The notes under the pieces were generated by a model. It was not told the origin of the DNA, searched no databases, and saw only the letters and a program-made list of their open reading frames with translations. Shown here piece by piece: positions 53,971 to 62,453 of a stretch of DNA of 64,000 nt. Position numbers and translations under genes: made by a program. Position 1 is the stretch's first letter, and every line of letters starts with the position of its first letter. The stretch is from JAJEEA01 sp965116765 (lineage in GTDB: Bacteria; Acidobacteriota; Vicinamibacteria; Vicinamibacterales; UBA8438): NCBI GenBank assembly GCA_965116765.1, contig OZ220718.1:3472001-3536000 (forward strand). Reading direction: 5' to 3'.

Positions 53971-54495
53971 ATGCCGGACTGGGCGCCCAACCCGCATCCG
54001 TTCCTCGTCCACTTTCCGATCGCGCTCCTGACCGCCGGGGCCGCCGTCGATCTGATGAGCCTTCTCCGGCCGGCGCACGGGGCGACGCGCGACACCGCCA
54101 CCTGGCTCTTCTGCGCGGGGGCGTTCACGGCGATGGCGGCATACTTCAGCGGGCTGAGCGCGGCCGGAGCCGTCCGGGTGACGCCCGATGCCGGTCTCGC
54201 CGTCACGACCCACTTCGCATGGGCCGACCGCACGACCTGGTTCTTCGTCTTCTTCGCCTCGCTGCGCCTCGCGATGTCCTACATCTGGCGCACGACGGCC
54301 CGGTGGGCCCTCGCGGCGTCCTGCGCGCTCTCCCTCGTCGGTCTCCTCCTCCTGGCCGCGACCGCGATGCACGGCGGCCGGCTGGTGTTCCAGTACGGGC
54401 TCGGGGTGGAGGCCGTCCCCACGGCCGGAGCGCCCTGGACGATGCCCGGCCGGGCCCCGGCGGGGACCGGCGACCCCGACCCGCGGGTCCCCTGA
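53971..54495 (+). CDS. DUF2231 membrane protein
   Basis: A 174-residue inner-membrane protein with four predicted helices. The N-terminal signature PNPHPFLVHFPIALLTAGAA is diagnostic of DUF2231, a family of uncharacterised four-helix membrane proteins often linked to cytochrome or redox genes. The histidines in NPHPFLVHFP and in VTTHFAWAD could bind a metal or haem; this is inference. It is convergent with the GNAT gene 26 bases away. Confidence 0.82.
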   Translation: MPDWAPNPHPFLVHFPIALLTAGAAVDLMSLLRPAHGATRDTATWLFCAGAFTAMAAYFSGLSAAGAVRVTPDAGLAVTTHFAWADRTTWFFVFFASLRLAMSYIWRTTARWALAASCALSLVGLLLLAATAMHGGRLVFQYGLGVEAVPTAGAPWTMPGRAPAGTGDPDPRVP

Positions 54496-54521
54496 GAGCG
54501 CGCGGCGCGAGCCCCGTCGCC

Positions 54522-55007
54522 TCAGGACTCGTCGGCCTCGATCCGGTGGGCCATGGGAATGAAGACGATGCCGTTCACGGTGCGCTCGGGCCCGGTCTGG
54601 CGGAACCCCAGGCGCTCGTAGGCGGGGACGCCGAAGCGGGACGAGTTGACGGTCACGCGTTCGAGACCGGGCTTCGCGGGACGGGCGATGGCCAGCGCGC
54701 GCTCCAGGAGCTCGCGCGCGACCCCGTGCCGCTGATGCCGGGTGTCGACGAACAGCAGCGACACGTGGTCGTTGTCGCGGACCTCGATGACCCCCGCCGG
54801 CTCCTCGCCCGCCATCGCCACCAGCACGAAGTGGTTGGCCCGCGTCCGCTCGACCAGCGCGCCCGGCTCCACGTGGCGCAGGAACTCGGCCCGGCCCTCC
54901 TCGGTGTACTCCGGCCCGATGAACTCGGTGAACGACTCGACTATCAGCCGCGACACCGCCTCGGCGTCGGCGGGCTCCATCGGGCGATAGACGATCGGAC
55001 TGGGCAT
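54522..55007 (-). CDS. GNAT-family N-acetyltransferase
   Basis: The 161-residue protein fits the GNAT fold: IVYRPMEPADAEAVSRLI at the start, strand 4 VSLLFVDTRHQRHGVARELL with the acetyl-CoA pyrophosphate loop (RHQRHGVA), and GVPAYERLGFRQTGPERTVNG at the end. The acceptor substrate is unknown. It may be the last gene of the operon beginning with the quinone oxidoreductase, 52 bases after the cytochrome c gene. Confidence 0.85.
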   Translation of the reverse strand: MPSPIVYRPMEPADAEAVSRLIVESFTEFIGPEYTEEGRAEFLRHVEPGALVERTRANHFVLVAMAGEEPAGVIEVRDNDHVSLLFVDTRHQRHGVARELLERALAIARPAKPGLERVTVNSSRFGVPAYERLGFRQTGPERTVNGIVFIPMAHRIEADES

Positions 55008-55059
55008 CGCGTCTCCCGCGCGGGGGACCGGACTCCGGGCGACCGCCGGAGCGCACGAC

Positions 55060-55479
55060 TCACCGCGGGTCGGCGAGCGTCCTCAGGTAGTTGACGACGT
55101 GCCAGATGTCCTCGTCGTCGAGCCGGTCCGCGTAGGGCTGCATGTCGGCCGTCACCCCCTCCTTGATGACGAGGAAGATCTCCCCGTCGCTCGAGCCGTG
55201 CAACCAGACGTCGTCGGTGAAGTCTGGAATGTCCCCGCCGGCATGGGCCATGTCCCCGTCGCCGAGGCCGGTGTTGCCGTGACACTCCCGGCACATGAAC
55301 ACGTAGCGCTGCCGGCCGGTAGCGATGGAGTCCGGGGTCGCCGGCACGGGGTTCTCCAGCGCCTGCCCCTCGGCGTGCCGGTGGGGTTCCGGCGGGTGGA
55401 GGGGCTGCGCGAGCGCGGTCACGGCGAGGGCCACGGCGGCGAGCGCCGCGAGCTGCCACGGGCGTACGGATCGGGTCAT
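55060..55479 (-). CDS. Exported monohaem cytochrome c
   Basis: A signal peptide (WQLAALAAVALAVTALAQP) precedes one haem site CRECH in YVFMCRECHGNTGLGDGDM, and VTADMQPYADRLDDEDIWHV supplies an axial methionine candidate and the typical C-terminal helix. The product has 139 residues, periplasmic. A GGGGGA stretch precedes the ATG. It lies in the operon with the thiamine-diphosphate enzyme and may be its electron acceptor; this is inference. Confidence 0.87.
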   Translation of the reverse strand: MTRSVRPWQLAALAAVALAVTALAQPLHPPEPHRHAEGQALENPVPATPDSIATGRQRYVFMCRECHGNTGLGDGDMAHAGGDIPDFTDDVWLHGSSDGEIFLVIKEGVTADMQPYADRLDDEDIWHVVNYLRTLADPR

Positions 55480-55663
55480 GGCTGATTCCCCCCGACGGGC
55501 GCCGGCCACGGTCCTCCGGCGAGAATCCCCGCTGGGCTCCGCTGACGAGGCATCGGGAGGCTTCACGTCGAGCCCCTGGCCCCGCCCATCGTGAATGCCC
55601 CGCCGCCTTCGAGCGGCGCCGTCCCGGTGTCCGGCTCCCCGCCGCAGGCGATCGGGCGTCTGC

Positions 55664-56155
55664 TCATTCCTCCGGCGCCGCAAAGTTCGTCCAGAGGTAC
55701 TCCGGCCGGTGCTCCTGGAGATACAGGAAGACCTCGTGGACGAGATTGACCACGCGGTTCACCCCGTAGTCGTGAAAGTTGCGCGTCGCGACCAGCTCCA
55801 GGGAAACCGCCCCCCGGGTCGCGACGCACCGGACCCGGGCGCGGCGCCGATCGATGCGCCGATGCTCGGGCAGCCGGGTCGACGCCCGTCCCGCCACGAA
55901 CGCGTCGAGGTCCGAGAACAGCCGCGACCGGGCCGGGACGCTCGGCAGCAGCGCCCGGAAGACGAACGTCCCGCTCGACGGCGTGTAGTCGAGCGTGAGC
56001 GGCTCCGTCCCCAGCCACGAGAAGCGGAACCGGTGGCGGCCCGCCACCGGCCGGCCCTCGCTGAACCCGCTGAAGACCCGCCGGTCGGCGTAGGCCTGAA
56101 GCCGCTGCCGCACCAGGGCGAGCGACTGTTCACGCGTCCTGCGGACCCGCGGCAC
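55664..56155 (-). CDS. Conserved-looking protein of unknown function
   Basis: I do not recognise the family. The 163-residue product is basic at the N-terminus (RVRRTREQSLALVRQRLQAY), then beta-rich with WLGTEPLTLDYTPSSGTFVF, and ends in an aromatic stretch, VNLVHEVFLYLQEHRPEYLW. There is no signal peptide. It starts 8 bases after the stop of the thiamine-diphosphate enzyme, so it is probably co-translated and functionally linked. Codon use matches its neighbours. The name given here is purely descriptive. Confidence 0.65.
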   Translation of the reverse strand: MPRVRRTREQSLALVRQRLQAYADRRVFSGFSEGRPVAGRHRFRFSWLGTEPLTLDYTPSSGTFVFRALLPSVPARSRLFSDLDAFVAGRASTRLPEHRRIDRRRARVRCVATRGAVSLELVATRNFHDYGVNRVVNLVHEVFLYLQEHRPEYLWTNFAAPEE

Positions 56156-56162
56156 GATGCCC

Positions 56163-58087
56163 CTAGTGATAGTAGGACATCACCCCCGGCTCGATCTTGC
56201 CGAGGAAGCCGGGCGCGTACTGGTCTCGCAGCCAGAACTCCTTCTTCGCCTGCACGTTGACGACCGACGGGCGGCTCTCGTCGAGGGCGACCTGGTAGGC
56301 TCGCTCGAGGGCCGGGCGGAACTCCGACGGCCGGGTCACGTACTCGCCGTGCGCGCCGAGGGCCTCGCCCATCCTGTCGTAGCGCAGGTTCTCCTGGAAC
56401 AGGTGCACCGGCAGCCCCACCTGGTTGTTGCGCTGCCCCTGCCAGGTGCCCCAGGCGTTGTTGTTGTAGACGACGACCACCGCTGGCATCCGGTACTTGG
56501 ACAGGGTCTCCATCTCCATGCCGGTGTAGCCGAAGCCCGCGTCGCCGGTGACGGCAATGACCGGATGCCCTTGATAGTCGGCCTGGGGACCGGTCCCCTG
56601 CCGGACCGCGGCGGCGACCCCGACGGTGTAGCCGACGTCGGGGCCGATGGCGCCGTACTGGTACGCCCCGTTCATGATCTGCCCGGGGCGGAAGCTCCGC
56701 AGGTACCGCCGCGTGTAGCGGGCGATGCCGTAGCCCCCCTGCACGATGGTCGTGCGGTCCGGGGGCAGCGCGCCGTGGTGGACGAAGTCGGCCAGCTCCC
56801 TGCCGATGACGGCGGGATGCACCGCGTCGTCGTAGCCGAGCCCGGTCCGGTAGTACTCGTCGTTCTGCGCCTCGAACTGCGCCCGCGCCTCCGCCACCTC
56901 CGCCACCCACGCGTCGTGCCGCATGCGGGGAACGCCGTCGGCGAGGGCCTCGAGGGCGGCCCGCTCGTCGCTGACGATGCCGAGGTCGATGGGGAGGTTG
57001 CGGCCGATGTCCTCGGCGCAGGGGTCGATGCGGATGTAGCGGGCGTCGGCCCGAAGGCGAACTCGCCCAGGGTCGGCATGCAGTACTGGCCGACGAGGAG
57101 GACGAGGTCGGCGCTCGCGAGCGCGCGCGGCGCGGTGTCCGCCGACAGCTCGTGGTCGGCGGGGAACTGCCCCTTCGTGGCGCCCGACTCGACCACCGGG
57201 ATGTGGGCGCGCTCGGCGAGCCGCCGCAGCGCGTCCCAGGCCCGGCTGTGGAAGACGCCGTTGCTCGAGACGATGATCGGCCGCTCGGCCTCGCTCAGCA
57301 GGGCGACGGCCCGGTCGATGGCCCGGGGGTCGGGATGGGGCCGGGTCTCGGTGCGATACTTCGACTTGTCGAAGTAGTACTCGATCTCGAGCGCGTCGCG
57401 GAACCGCGCGTTCGCGATCTCGGCCGGAAAGTCGAGGTGGACCGGCTTGGGCACGCCGCTGCGGAGCTGCCGGAACGCGTAGCCGGCGTACTCGTGGATG
57501 CGGGCGGGCGTGATCATCCGCTTGCCGTACTTCCGCATGCCCTCGGTCGTCGGCTGCTGGTAGGCGTCCTGGATGCCCCGCTCGGTGTCCTCCGCGAAGA
57601 TCGTCTTGTTGCTCGCCAGCACCAGTATCGGGGACCGCGCCGAGTTGGCGGCGGCGATGCCGCAGATCATGTCCGTGAACCCGGGGCCCTCGGTCCCCGA
57701 CGTCGCCACGATCTCCCCGGTGACCCGGGTGAACGCGTCGGCGGCGTGGCACATCGCCCCCTCGTGCCGGCCCCCGTAGGTGGGGATGCCGGTGTCGGAC
57801 ATCGCGTGCACCACCGAGTAGTTGCCGGGGCAGCAGAACAGGGCCGCCACCCCCTCCGCCTTGCAGGCGCGGGCGAACACCTGGGCGCCGGTCATCGGGA
57901 AGTCGACGTCGGGCAACGAGGCGTGCTTCGCCGCCTCGAACTCGGCCGGCACCGTGATGGGGCTGACGTCCTCCTCGGCCGCCGAGGCCAGGGCCGACGC
58001 GCCGCCCCCCACCGTCGCCGCCCCCGCGCCGAGCACCGCCTGCTTCATGAACCGCCGCCGCGAGCTTCCCTGGCCAGCACGTTTCAT
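56163..58087 (-). CDS. Tat-exported thiamine-diphosphate-dependent enzyme, one frameshift
   Basis: The product is an acetolactate synthase/oxalyl-CoA decarboxylase/benzoylformate decarboxylase-type ThDP enzyme. It has a PYR domain (GGRHEGAMCHAADAFTRVTG, with the glutamate that activates the cofactor), a central domain (RPIIVSSNGVFHS) and a PP domain with the Mg-ThDP motif GDAGFGYTGMEMETLSKYRM followed by NNNAWG. Unusually it opens with a twin-arginine signal (SSRRRFMKQAVLGAGAA), so it should be folded with cofactor and exported. One base is missing at 57050-57052; repaired, it has about 641 residues. AGGAG precedes the ATG. Substrate is unknown. Confidence 0.85.
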
Positions 58088-58208
58088 CGTTCGCTCCTGA
58101 GTTGGGTTTCCCTCACGAACGCCGGGTTCACAGAGAATCGCACGCCGGCCGTCGCCGGCGCAAGGCCCGCGGTCCGAAGCCGGGTCCCGCGGGCGCCGCC
58201 CCGGACGG

Positions 58209-59042
58209 CTACTCGGCGGCAACGGCGCCCGATCGGCGCGCGCACCGGAAGCCGACGTTGCTCGTCTGGCCGGTCTGCGCGAAGGGCAGGCGGACCGACG
58301 TGCGGAGGGCGGCCGGGAAGTTCAGCCAGGACCCGCCGCGGGCGATGCGCGCATAGCCGTCCGCCGCCCCCGGGGGGTCGACGAGCGGCGACGTCGCGTA
58401 GTAGTCGTCGTCGAGCCAGCCGTCCACCCACTCCCAGACGTTGCCGGCCATGTCGAAGAGGCCGAAGTCGTTCGGGGGGAACGACGCCACCGGCGCCGTG
58501 GTCATCCAGGCGTCGGCCCCGCCGGTGGCCCCGGTGCAGCACTGCTCCGCCCCGTAGTTGGCGCGGTCTCGCGAGATCTCGTCGCCCCACCCGTAGACCA
58601 GGCCCGGCCGGCCCGCCCGCGCCGCGTACTCCCACTCGGCCTCGGTGGGCAGCCGCCCCCCGGCCCACGCGCAGAAGGCGGCCGCGTCGTCCCAGCTCAC
58701 GAGCACGACCGGGTGGTCCCCGGTCTGCGCGAAGCCCGGCGCGGCGGGGGCGCGATGCCCGGCGTCGCGCACGAACCGGAAGTACTGCGCGACCGTCACC
58801 TCGGTCGCCATCATCTCGAAAGGCACGGGGAACCGGACCGGATGCCGGGGCCGCTCCATGTCGAGGCAGTCGGGATCGGACTCGACGCACCCCATCTCGA
58901 AGTTGCCGGCGGGCACGCGCACCCATCCGAGATCGGGCGCGGCCTGCCCGGCCTCCACGGGCAGCCCGGCCGCCGTCAGCAGGAGCAGGGCCGCGGCGAG
59001 CCCCCGGAGTCCGAGCTCCGACCGGCGATCGGCGGCCTCCAT
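58209..59042 (-). CDS. Exported SUMF1/FGE-sulfatase-domain protein
   Basis: The 277-residue protein has a signal peptide (LGLRGLAAALLLLTAAGLPV) and a complete formylglycine-generating-enzyme-like domain: VRVPAGNFEMGCVESDP, MMATEVTVAQYFRFV, HPVVLVSWDDAAAFCAWAG, RLPTEAEWEYAARAG, DMAGNVWEWVDGW, GGSWLNFP and NVGFRCARR. The two active-site cysteines of true FGE, normally found after GGS-F/W, are absent, so oxidation of sulfatases is unlikely. It starts 6 bases after ridA, and the ThDP enzyme follows after 121 bases. It may be a maturation or binding protein like PvdO. Confidence 0.85.
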   Translation of the reverse strand: MEAADRRSELGLRGLAAALLLLTAAGLPVEAGQAAPDLGWVRVPAGNFEMGCVESDPDCLDMERPRHPVRFPVPFEMMATEVTVAQYFRFVRDAGHRAPAAPGFAQTGDHPVVLVSWDDAAAFCAWAGGRLPTEAEWEYAARAGRPGLVYGWGDEISRDRANYGAEQCCTGATGGADAWMTTAPVASFPPNDFGLFDMAGNVWEWVDGWLDDDYYATSPLVDPPGAADGYARIARGGSWLNFPAALRTSVRLPFAQTGQTSNVGFRCARRSGAVAAE

Positions 59043-59047
59043 GTCCC

Positions 59048-59524
59048 TCAGCTTCGCACCGCGATGCCCATCACCTCGAACCGCGCCCCGCGCAGCAGGG
59101 TGCCGCTGCCGAGGAACGCCCGCGCCGGCGGGTCGCCGGTGAAGTAGGTGCGGTAGACGGCATTGAAGTCGTCGTAGAGGGCGACGTCCGAGCAGAACAC
59201 CTGCACGCTGACGAGATCGTCCATCGTCATGCCGGCCTCGCCGAGGACCGCGGCGATCTGGTCGAGCACGATGCGGGCCTCGTCGCCGGCGTCGGCGGGG
59301 GGCGCGCCGGTCTCCGGATCGAGACCGAGCCGGCCGGCCAGGTACAGGGTGTCGCCGACCTGGATGGCGTCGCTGAACAAGGGGTTCTGCGTCGTCCGGC
59401 CGGGCAGGTTCACCGCCCGCCGTCCGTCGTCCGGCTGGGCCGTCACCGTGCCGAGCGCCCCCGCCCCGAGACCGCCGACCACGAGACCCGCCGCAAAGAT
59501 GCGCATGTTCTTCGTCAGGTTCAT
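59048..59524 (-). CDS. Exported RidA-family protein (YjgF/YER057c/UK114)
   Basis: The 158-residue protein has a signal peptide (MRIFAAGLVVGGLGAGALG) before a RidA fold: NPLFSDAIQVGDTLYLAGRL, VLDQIAAVLGEAGMTMDDLV, YDDFNAVYRTYFTGDPPARA and LLRGARFEVMGIAV. RidA proteins hydrolyse reactive enamine/imine intermediates. The usual catalytic arginine position is PPARAFLGSG, where one arginine is kept. Most RidA proteins are cytosolic, so export is unusual. The start overlaps the upstream stop (TGATG). Confidence 0.87.
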   Translation of the reverse strand: MNLTKNMRIFAAGLVVGGLGAGALGTVTAQPDDGRRAVNLPGRTTQNPLFSDAIQVGDTLYLAGRLGLDPETGAPPADAGDEARIVLDQIAAVLGEAGMTMDDLVSVQVFCSDVALYDDFNAVYRTYFTGDPPARAFLGSGTLLRGARFEVMGIAVRS

Positions 59525-60510
59525 CACGACTCTCCCTCCATGACCAGGACCGTCGACCCCGTCGTCTCGCGCGCCTCCAGCCGTCGGTGCGCCTCGGCCG
59601 CGTCCTCGAGCGGCAGGGCGAGGCTCACGTCGACCTTGACGGCGCCGCTCTCGACCACCTCGAACAGCTCGCGGGTGGTCTCCTCGAGCTCCGCCCTCGT
59701 CCCGATGTAGCTGGCCAGCGTCGGCCGGGTCAGGAACAGCGACCCCTTGGCGGCGAGCAGCCCCGGGCTGAACGGCTCCACCGCGCCCGACGCGTTGCCG
59801 TAGCTGACCATGAGCCCCCGCGGCCGCAGGCAGTCGAGGGAGGCGGCGAAGGTGTCCTTCCCGACCGAGTCGAAGACGACGGGCACGCCGGCGCCGCCGG
59901 TCAGCTCCCGGACCCGCTCGACCACGTCCTCGCGGGTGTACACGATGGGGTGGTCGCAGCCGTGGGCCCGCGCCAGCTCCGCCTTGGCGTCGCTGCCGAC
60001 GGTGCCGATGACCGTCGCGCCCAGATGCTTCGCCCATTGGCAGGCGATGAGGCCCACCCCCCCGGCCGCCGCGTGAAGCAGGATGGTGTCGCCCGGCTTC
60101 ACGGGGTGGATGCGCCGCACCAGGTACTGCACGGTGCACCCCTTCAGCATCATCGCCGCCGCCTGCCGGTCGCCGATGGCGGCGGGCAGGCGGACGAGCT
60201 TCGCGGCGTCGATGACCCGGCGCTCGGTGTAGGCGCCCAGGCTCATGCAGTACGCGACGCGGTCGCCGACCCCGACCTCCGTGACCCCGTCGCCGACCGC
60301 CTCCACCACGCCGGCCGCCTCGTTGCCGATGATCGCCGGCCACCCCGGCACCGGGTACAGGCCGGTCCGGTGGTAGACGTCGATGAAGTTCAACCCGGCC
60401 GCCGTCTGGCGGACGAGGGCCTGACCGGGCCCGGGAGACCCGGGGTCGGTCTCTTCCCACCGCAGCACGTCGGGACCGCCGTGCTCGTGAATGCGAATCG
60501 CTCTCGTCAT
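59524..60510 (-). CDS. NADPH:quinone oxidoreductase (zeta-crystallin type, MDR family)
   Basis: A 328-residue medium-chain dehydrogenase/reductase without catalytic zinc. RIHEHGGPDVLRWEE, the GLNFIDVYHRTGLYPVPGWP segment and the NADPH motif LLHAAAGGVGLIACQWAKHL identify the quinone-oxidoreductase branch, as does FDSVGKDTFAASLDCLRPRG. It is cytosolic, with no signal peptide. It is the first gene of the operon leading to ridA, the SUMF1-like protein and the ThDP enzyme. It probably reduces a quinone or enone, but the substrate is unknown. Confidence 0.9.
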   Translation of the reverse strand: MTRAIRIHEHGGPDVLRWEETDPGSPGPGQALVRQTAAGLNFIDVYHRTGLYPVPGWPAIIGNEAAGVVEAVGDGVTEVGVGDRVAYCMSLGAYTERRVIDAAKLVRLPAAIGDRQAAAMMLKGCTVQYLVRRIHPVKPGDTILLHAAAGGVGLIACQWAKHLGATVIGTVGSDAKAELARAHGCDHPIVYTREDVVERVRELTGGAGVPVVFDSVGKDTFAASLDCLRPRGLMVSYGNASGAVEPFSPGLLAAKGSLFLTRPTLASYIGTRAELEETTRELFEVVESGAVKVDVSLALPLEDAAEAHRRLEARETTGSTVLVMEGES

Positions 60511-60835
60511 CGTCTGTTCTCGTCCTCCTCCGCCGCCGGCGGCTCGGGCCCGGCGTCCCCGGCTGCCGCCCTCGAACCGCACGGCGCGAGGCCGCCACGC
60601 GCGGTCGCGGCCGGCGGCACGCGCGCCCGGCCCGACCGCCGGGGCATGCCACGGGCGCCCGCCACGCGCGACCACGGCCCGTCGGGTCGCCCGCGCGACC
60701 GGCGGCTTCGATCGCGGCGGCGGGGCGCGGCCCCGACCGCGCCACGGCCATGGGATCATACTGCGGTCGCGCCGATTCCGCCCGCCGCCCGCCGTGCAGT
60801 CCGGGCCGCGCTTGGCCTTCGCGCCGCGGGTCGGG

Positions 60836-60841
60836 TACGAT
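60836..60841 (+). promoter_or_regulatory. Candidate -10 box of glcF
   Basis: TACGAT about 58 bases upstream of the GTG start. It lies in the 388-base divergent gap (60511-60898) with the quinone oxidoreductase, whose remaining sequence shows no gene. Confidence 0.35.
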
Positions 60842-60898
60842 GCGTCATCGCGTCGGCGACCGCCCGCCGGCCCGCAACGACGGGGGAATCCCGAGCCC

Positions 60899-62248
60899 GT
60901 GACCACCGCCTCGCCGGCGCCGGCCGCCGCCCCGACCGCGGCCCGCTCCGCCTTCGACGCCCAGGCCCCGCCCGACCCGTCGCTGGTGGCCGACTGCGTG
61001 CACTGCGGATTCTGCCTGCCGACCTGCCCCACCTATGTGCTGTGGGGCCGGGAGACCGACTCGCCGCGCGGCCGCATCGTGCTGATCAAGGGAGGCCTCG
61101 AGGGCGAGACAGCCGTCACCGACCGCTTCGCCCGGCACTTCGACACCTGCCTGGGGTGCATGGCGTGCCTCACCGCCTGCCCCTCCGGGGTGCAGTACGA
61201 CAAGCTGCTCGAGGCCACGCGCCCGCAGATCGAGCGGAAGGTCGCCCGGTCCCGGGCGGACCGGCTGTTCAGGCGCCTGGTCTTCTCGCTGTTCCCCTAC
61301 CCCGGCCGCATGCGTCTGGGCATCGGCAAGCTGTGGGCCTATCAGCGGTCGGGGCTGCAACGCCTCGTCCGCGCGAGCGGCCTGCTCGACCTGCTGCCGG
61401 CCCGCCTCCGCGCCATGGAGGCGCTGCTGCCCCCGGTCTCGTTGAGCGCCGGCTGGACGCGGATGCCGGTCCTCGTGCCCGCCGAGGGCACGCCCCGCCG
61501 CCGGGTCGGCCTGCTCCTCGGCTGCGTGCAGCGAGTCTTCTTCGACGAGGTCAACCGCGCGACCGTCCGGGTGCTGGCGGCGGAGGGGTGCGAGGTCGTG
61601 GTCCCCCGCGCCCAGGGCTGCTGCGGCGCCCTCATGCTCCACGCCGGCCTCGACGGAGACGCCGCGGACATGGCGCGGCGGTTCATCGACGCCTTCGAGG
61701 CGGAGGCGGCCGACGTCGACACTCTCGTCATCAATGCCGCCGGCTGCGGGTCGACCCTGAAGGAGTACGGCCATCTGCTGCGCGACGACCCGGCCTACGC
61801 GGCGCGCGCCCGCGCCCTCGCGGACAAGTGCAAGGACATCTCCGAGGTGCTCGACGAGCTCGAGCCCCGGGCGCCGCGGCACCCCCTGCCGCTCCGGATC
61901 GCCTACCACGACGCCTGCCACCTGCAGCACGCCCAGGGCGTGAGCCGGGAGCCGAGGCGCGTGCTCGGCGCGATTCCCGAGCTCACGGTGTGCGAGGTCC
62001 CCGAGGCGGGCATCTGCTGCGGCTCGGCCGGCATCTACAACCTCGTCGAGCCCGAGGCGGCGGGGGAGCTCGGGGACCGCAAGGCGCGACATATCCGGAG
62101 CACGGGGGCAGAGGCCGTGGTGTCGAGCAACCCCGGCTGCCTGCTGCAGATCGCGAACCGTCTCGAGGCCGCCGGGCAAAGCGCGCCCACCTACCACCTC
62201 GTCGAGCTCGTGGACGCCTCCATCCGCGGCGCCTCGCTGCCGTCGTAG
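60899..62248 (+). CDS. glcF: Glycolate oxidase iron-sulfur subunit
   Basis: A 449-residue protein with two 4Fe-4S motifs, CVHCGFCLPTCPTY near residue 38 and CLGCMACLTACPSG near 85, followed by two CCG domains: GCVQRVFFDEVNRAT with AQGCCGALMLHAG, and HDACHLQHAQGVSREPRR with GICCGSAGIYNL. This matches GlcF, which carries electrons from glycolate oxidation toward the quinone pool. The GTG at 60899 is used because no ATG lies between it and the motifs. It is convergent with glcE; glcD is not in the window. Confidence 0.9.
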   Translation: MTTASPAPAAAPTAARSAFDAQAPPDPSLVADCVHCGFCLPTCPTYVLWGRETDSPRGRIVLIKGGLEGETAVTDRFARHFDTCLGCMACLTACPSGVQYDKLLEATRPQIERKVARSRADRLFRRLVFSLFPYPGRMRLGIGKLWAYQRSGLQRLVRASGLLDLLPARLRAMEALLPPVSLSAGWTRMPVLVPAEGTPRRRVGLLLGCVQRVFFDEVNRATVRVLAAEGCEVVVPRAQGCCGALMLHAGLDGDAADMARRFIDAFEAEAADVDTLVINAAGCGSTLKEYGHLLRDDPAYAARARALADKCKDISEVLDELEPRAPRHPLPLRIAYHDACHLQHAQGVSREPRRVLGAIPELTVCEVPEAGICCGSAGIYNLVEPEAAGELGDRKARHIRSTGAEAVVSSNPGCLLQIANRLEAAGQSAPTYHLVELVDASIRGASLPS

Positions 62249-62453
62249 GCGATCGAGGCGTGGCGGCGGGCCTGCGCCCTCCCTGCCCGGTCGGGTTGCG
62301 TGGGAAACCTCGGAGGAAGCGGCCCGGCCGGCCCTCATCGTGAAGCCCGAAGAGCTCCGCGGGAGCCGTACCGGCCGGGCCAAGGCCCTCGCGCCTTCCG
62401 CGCAACCGGGGACCGGTTGGACACCGGTTCGCGGGTTTCGCCTCCGCAACGGG

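Noticed and set aside
58209..59042. True formylglycine-generating enzyme
   Set aside because: The catalytic cysteine pair is missing, so only the fold is claimed.
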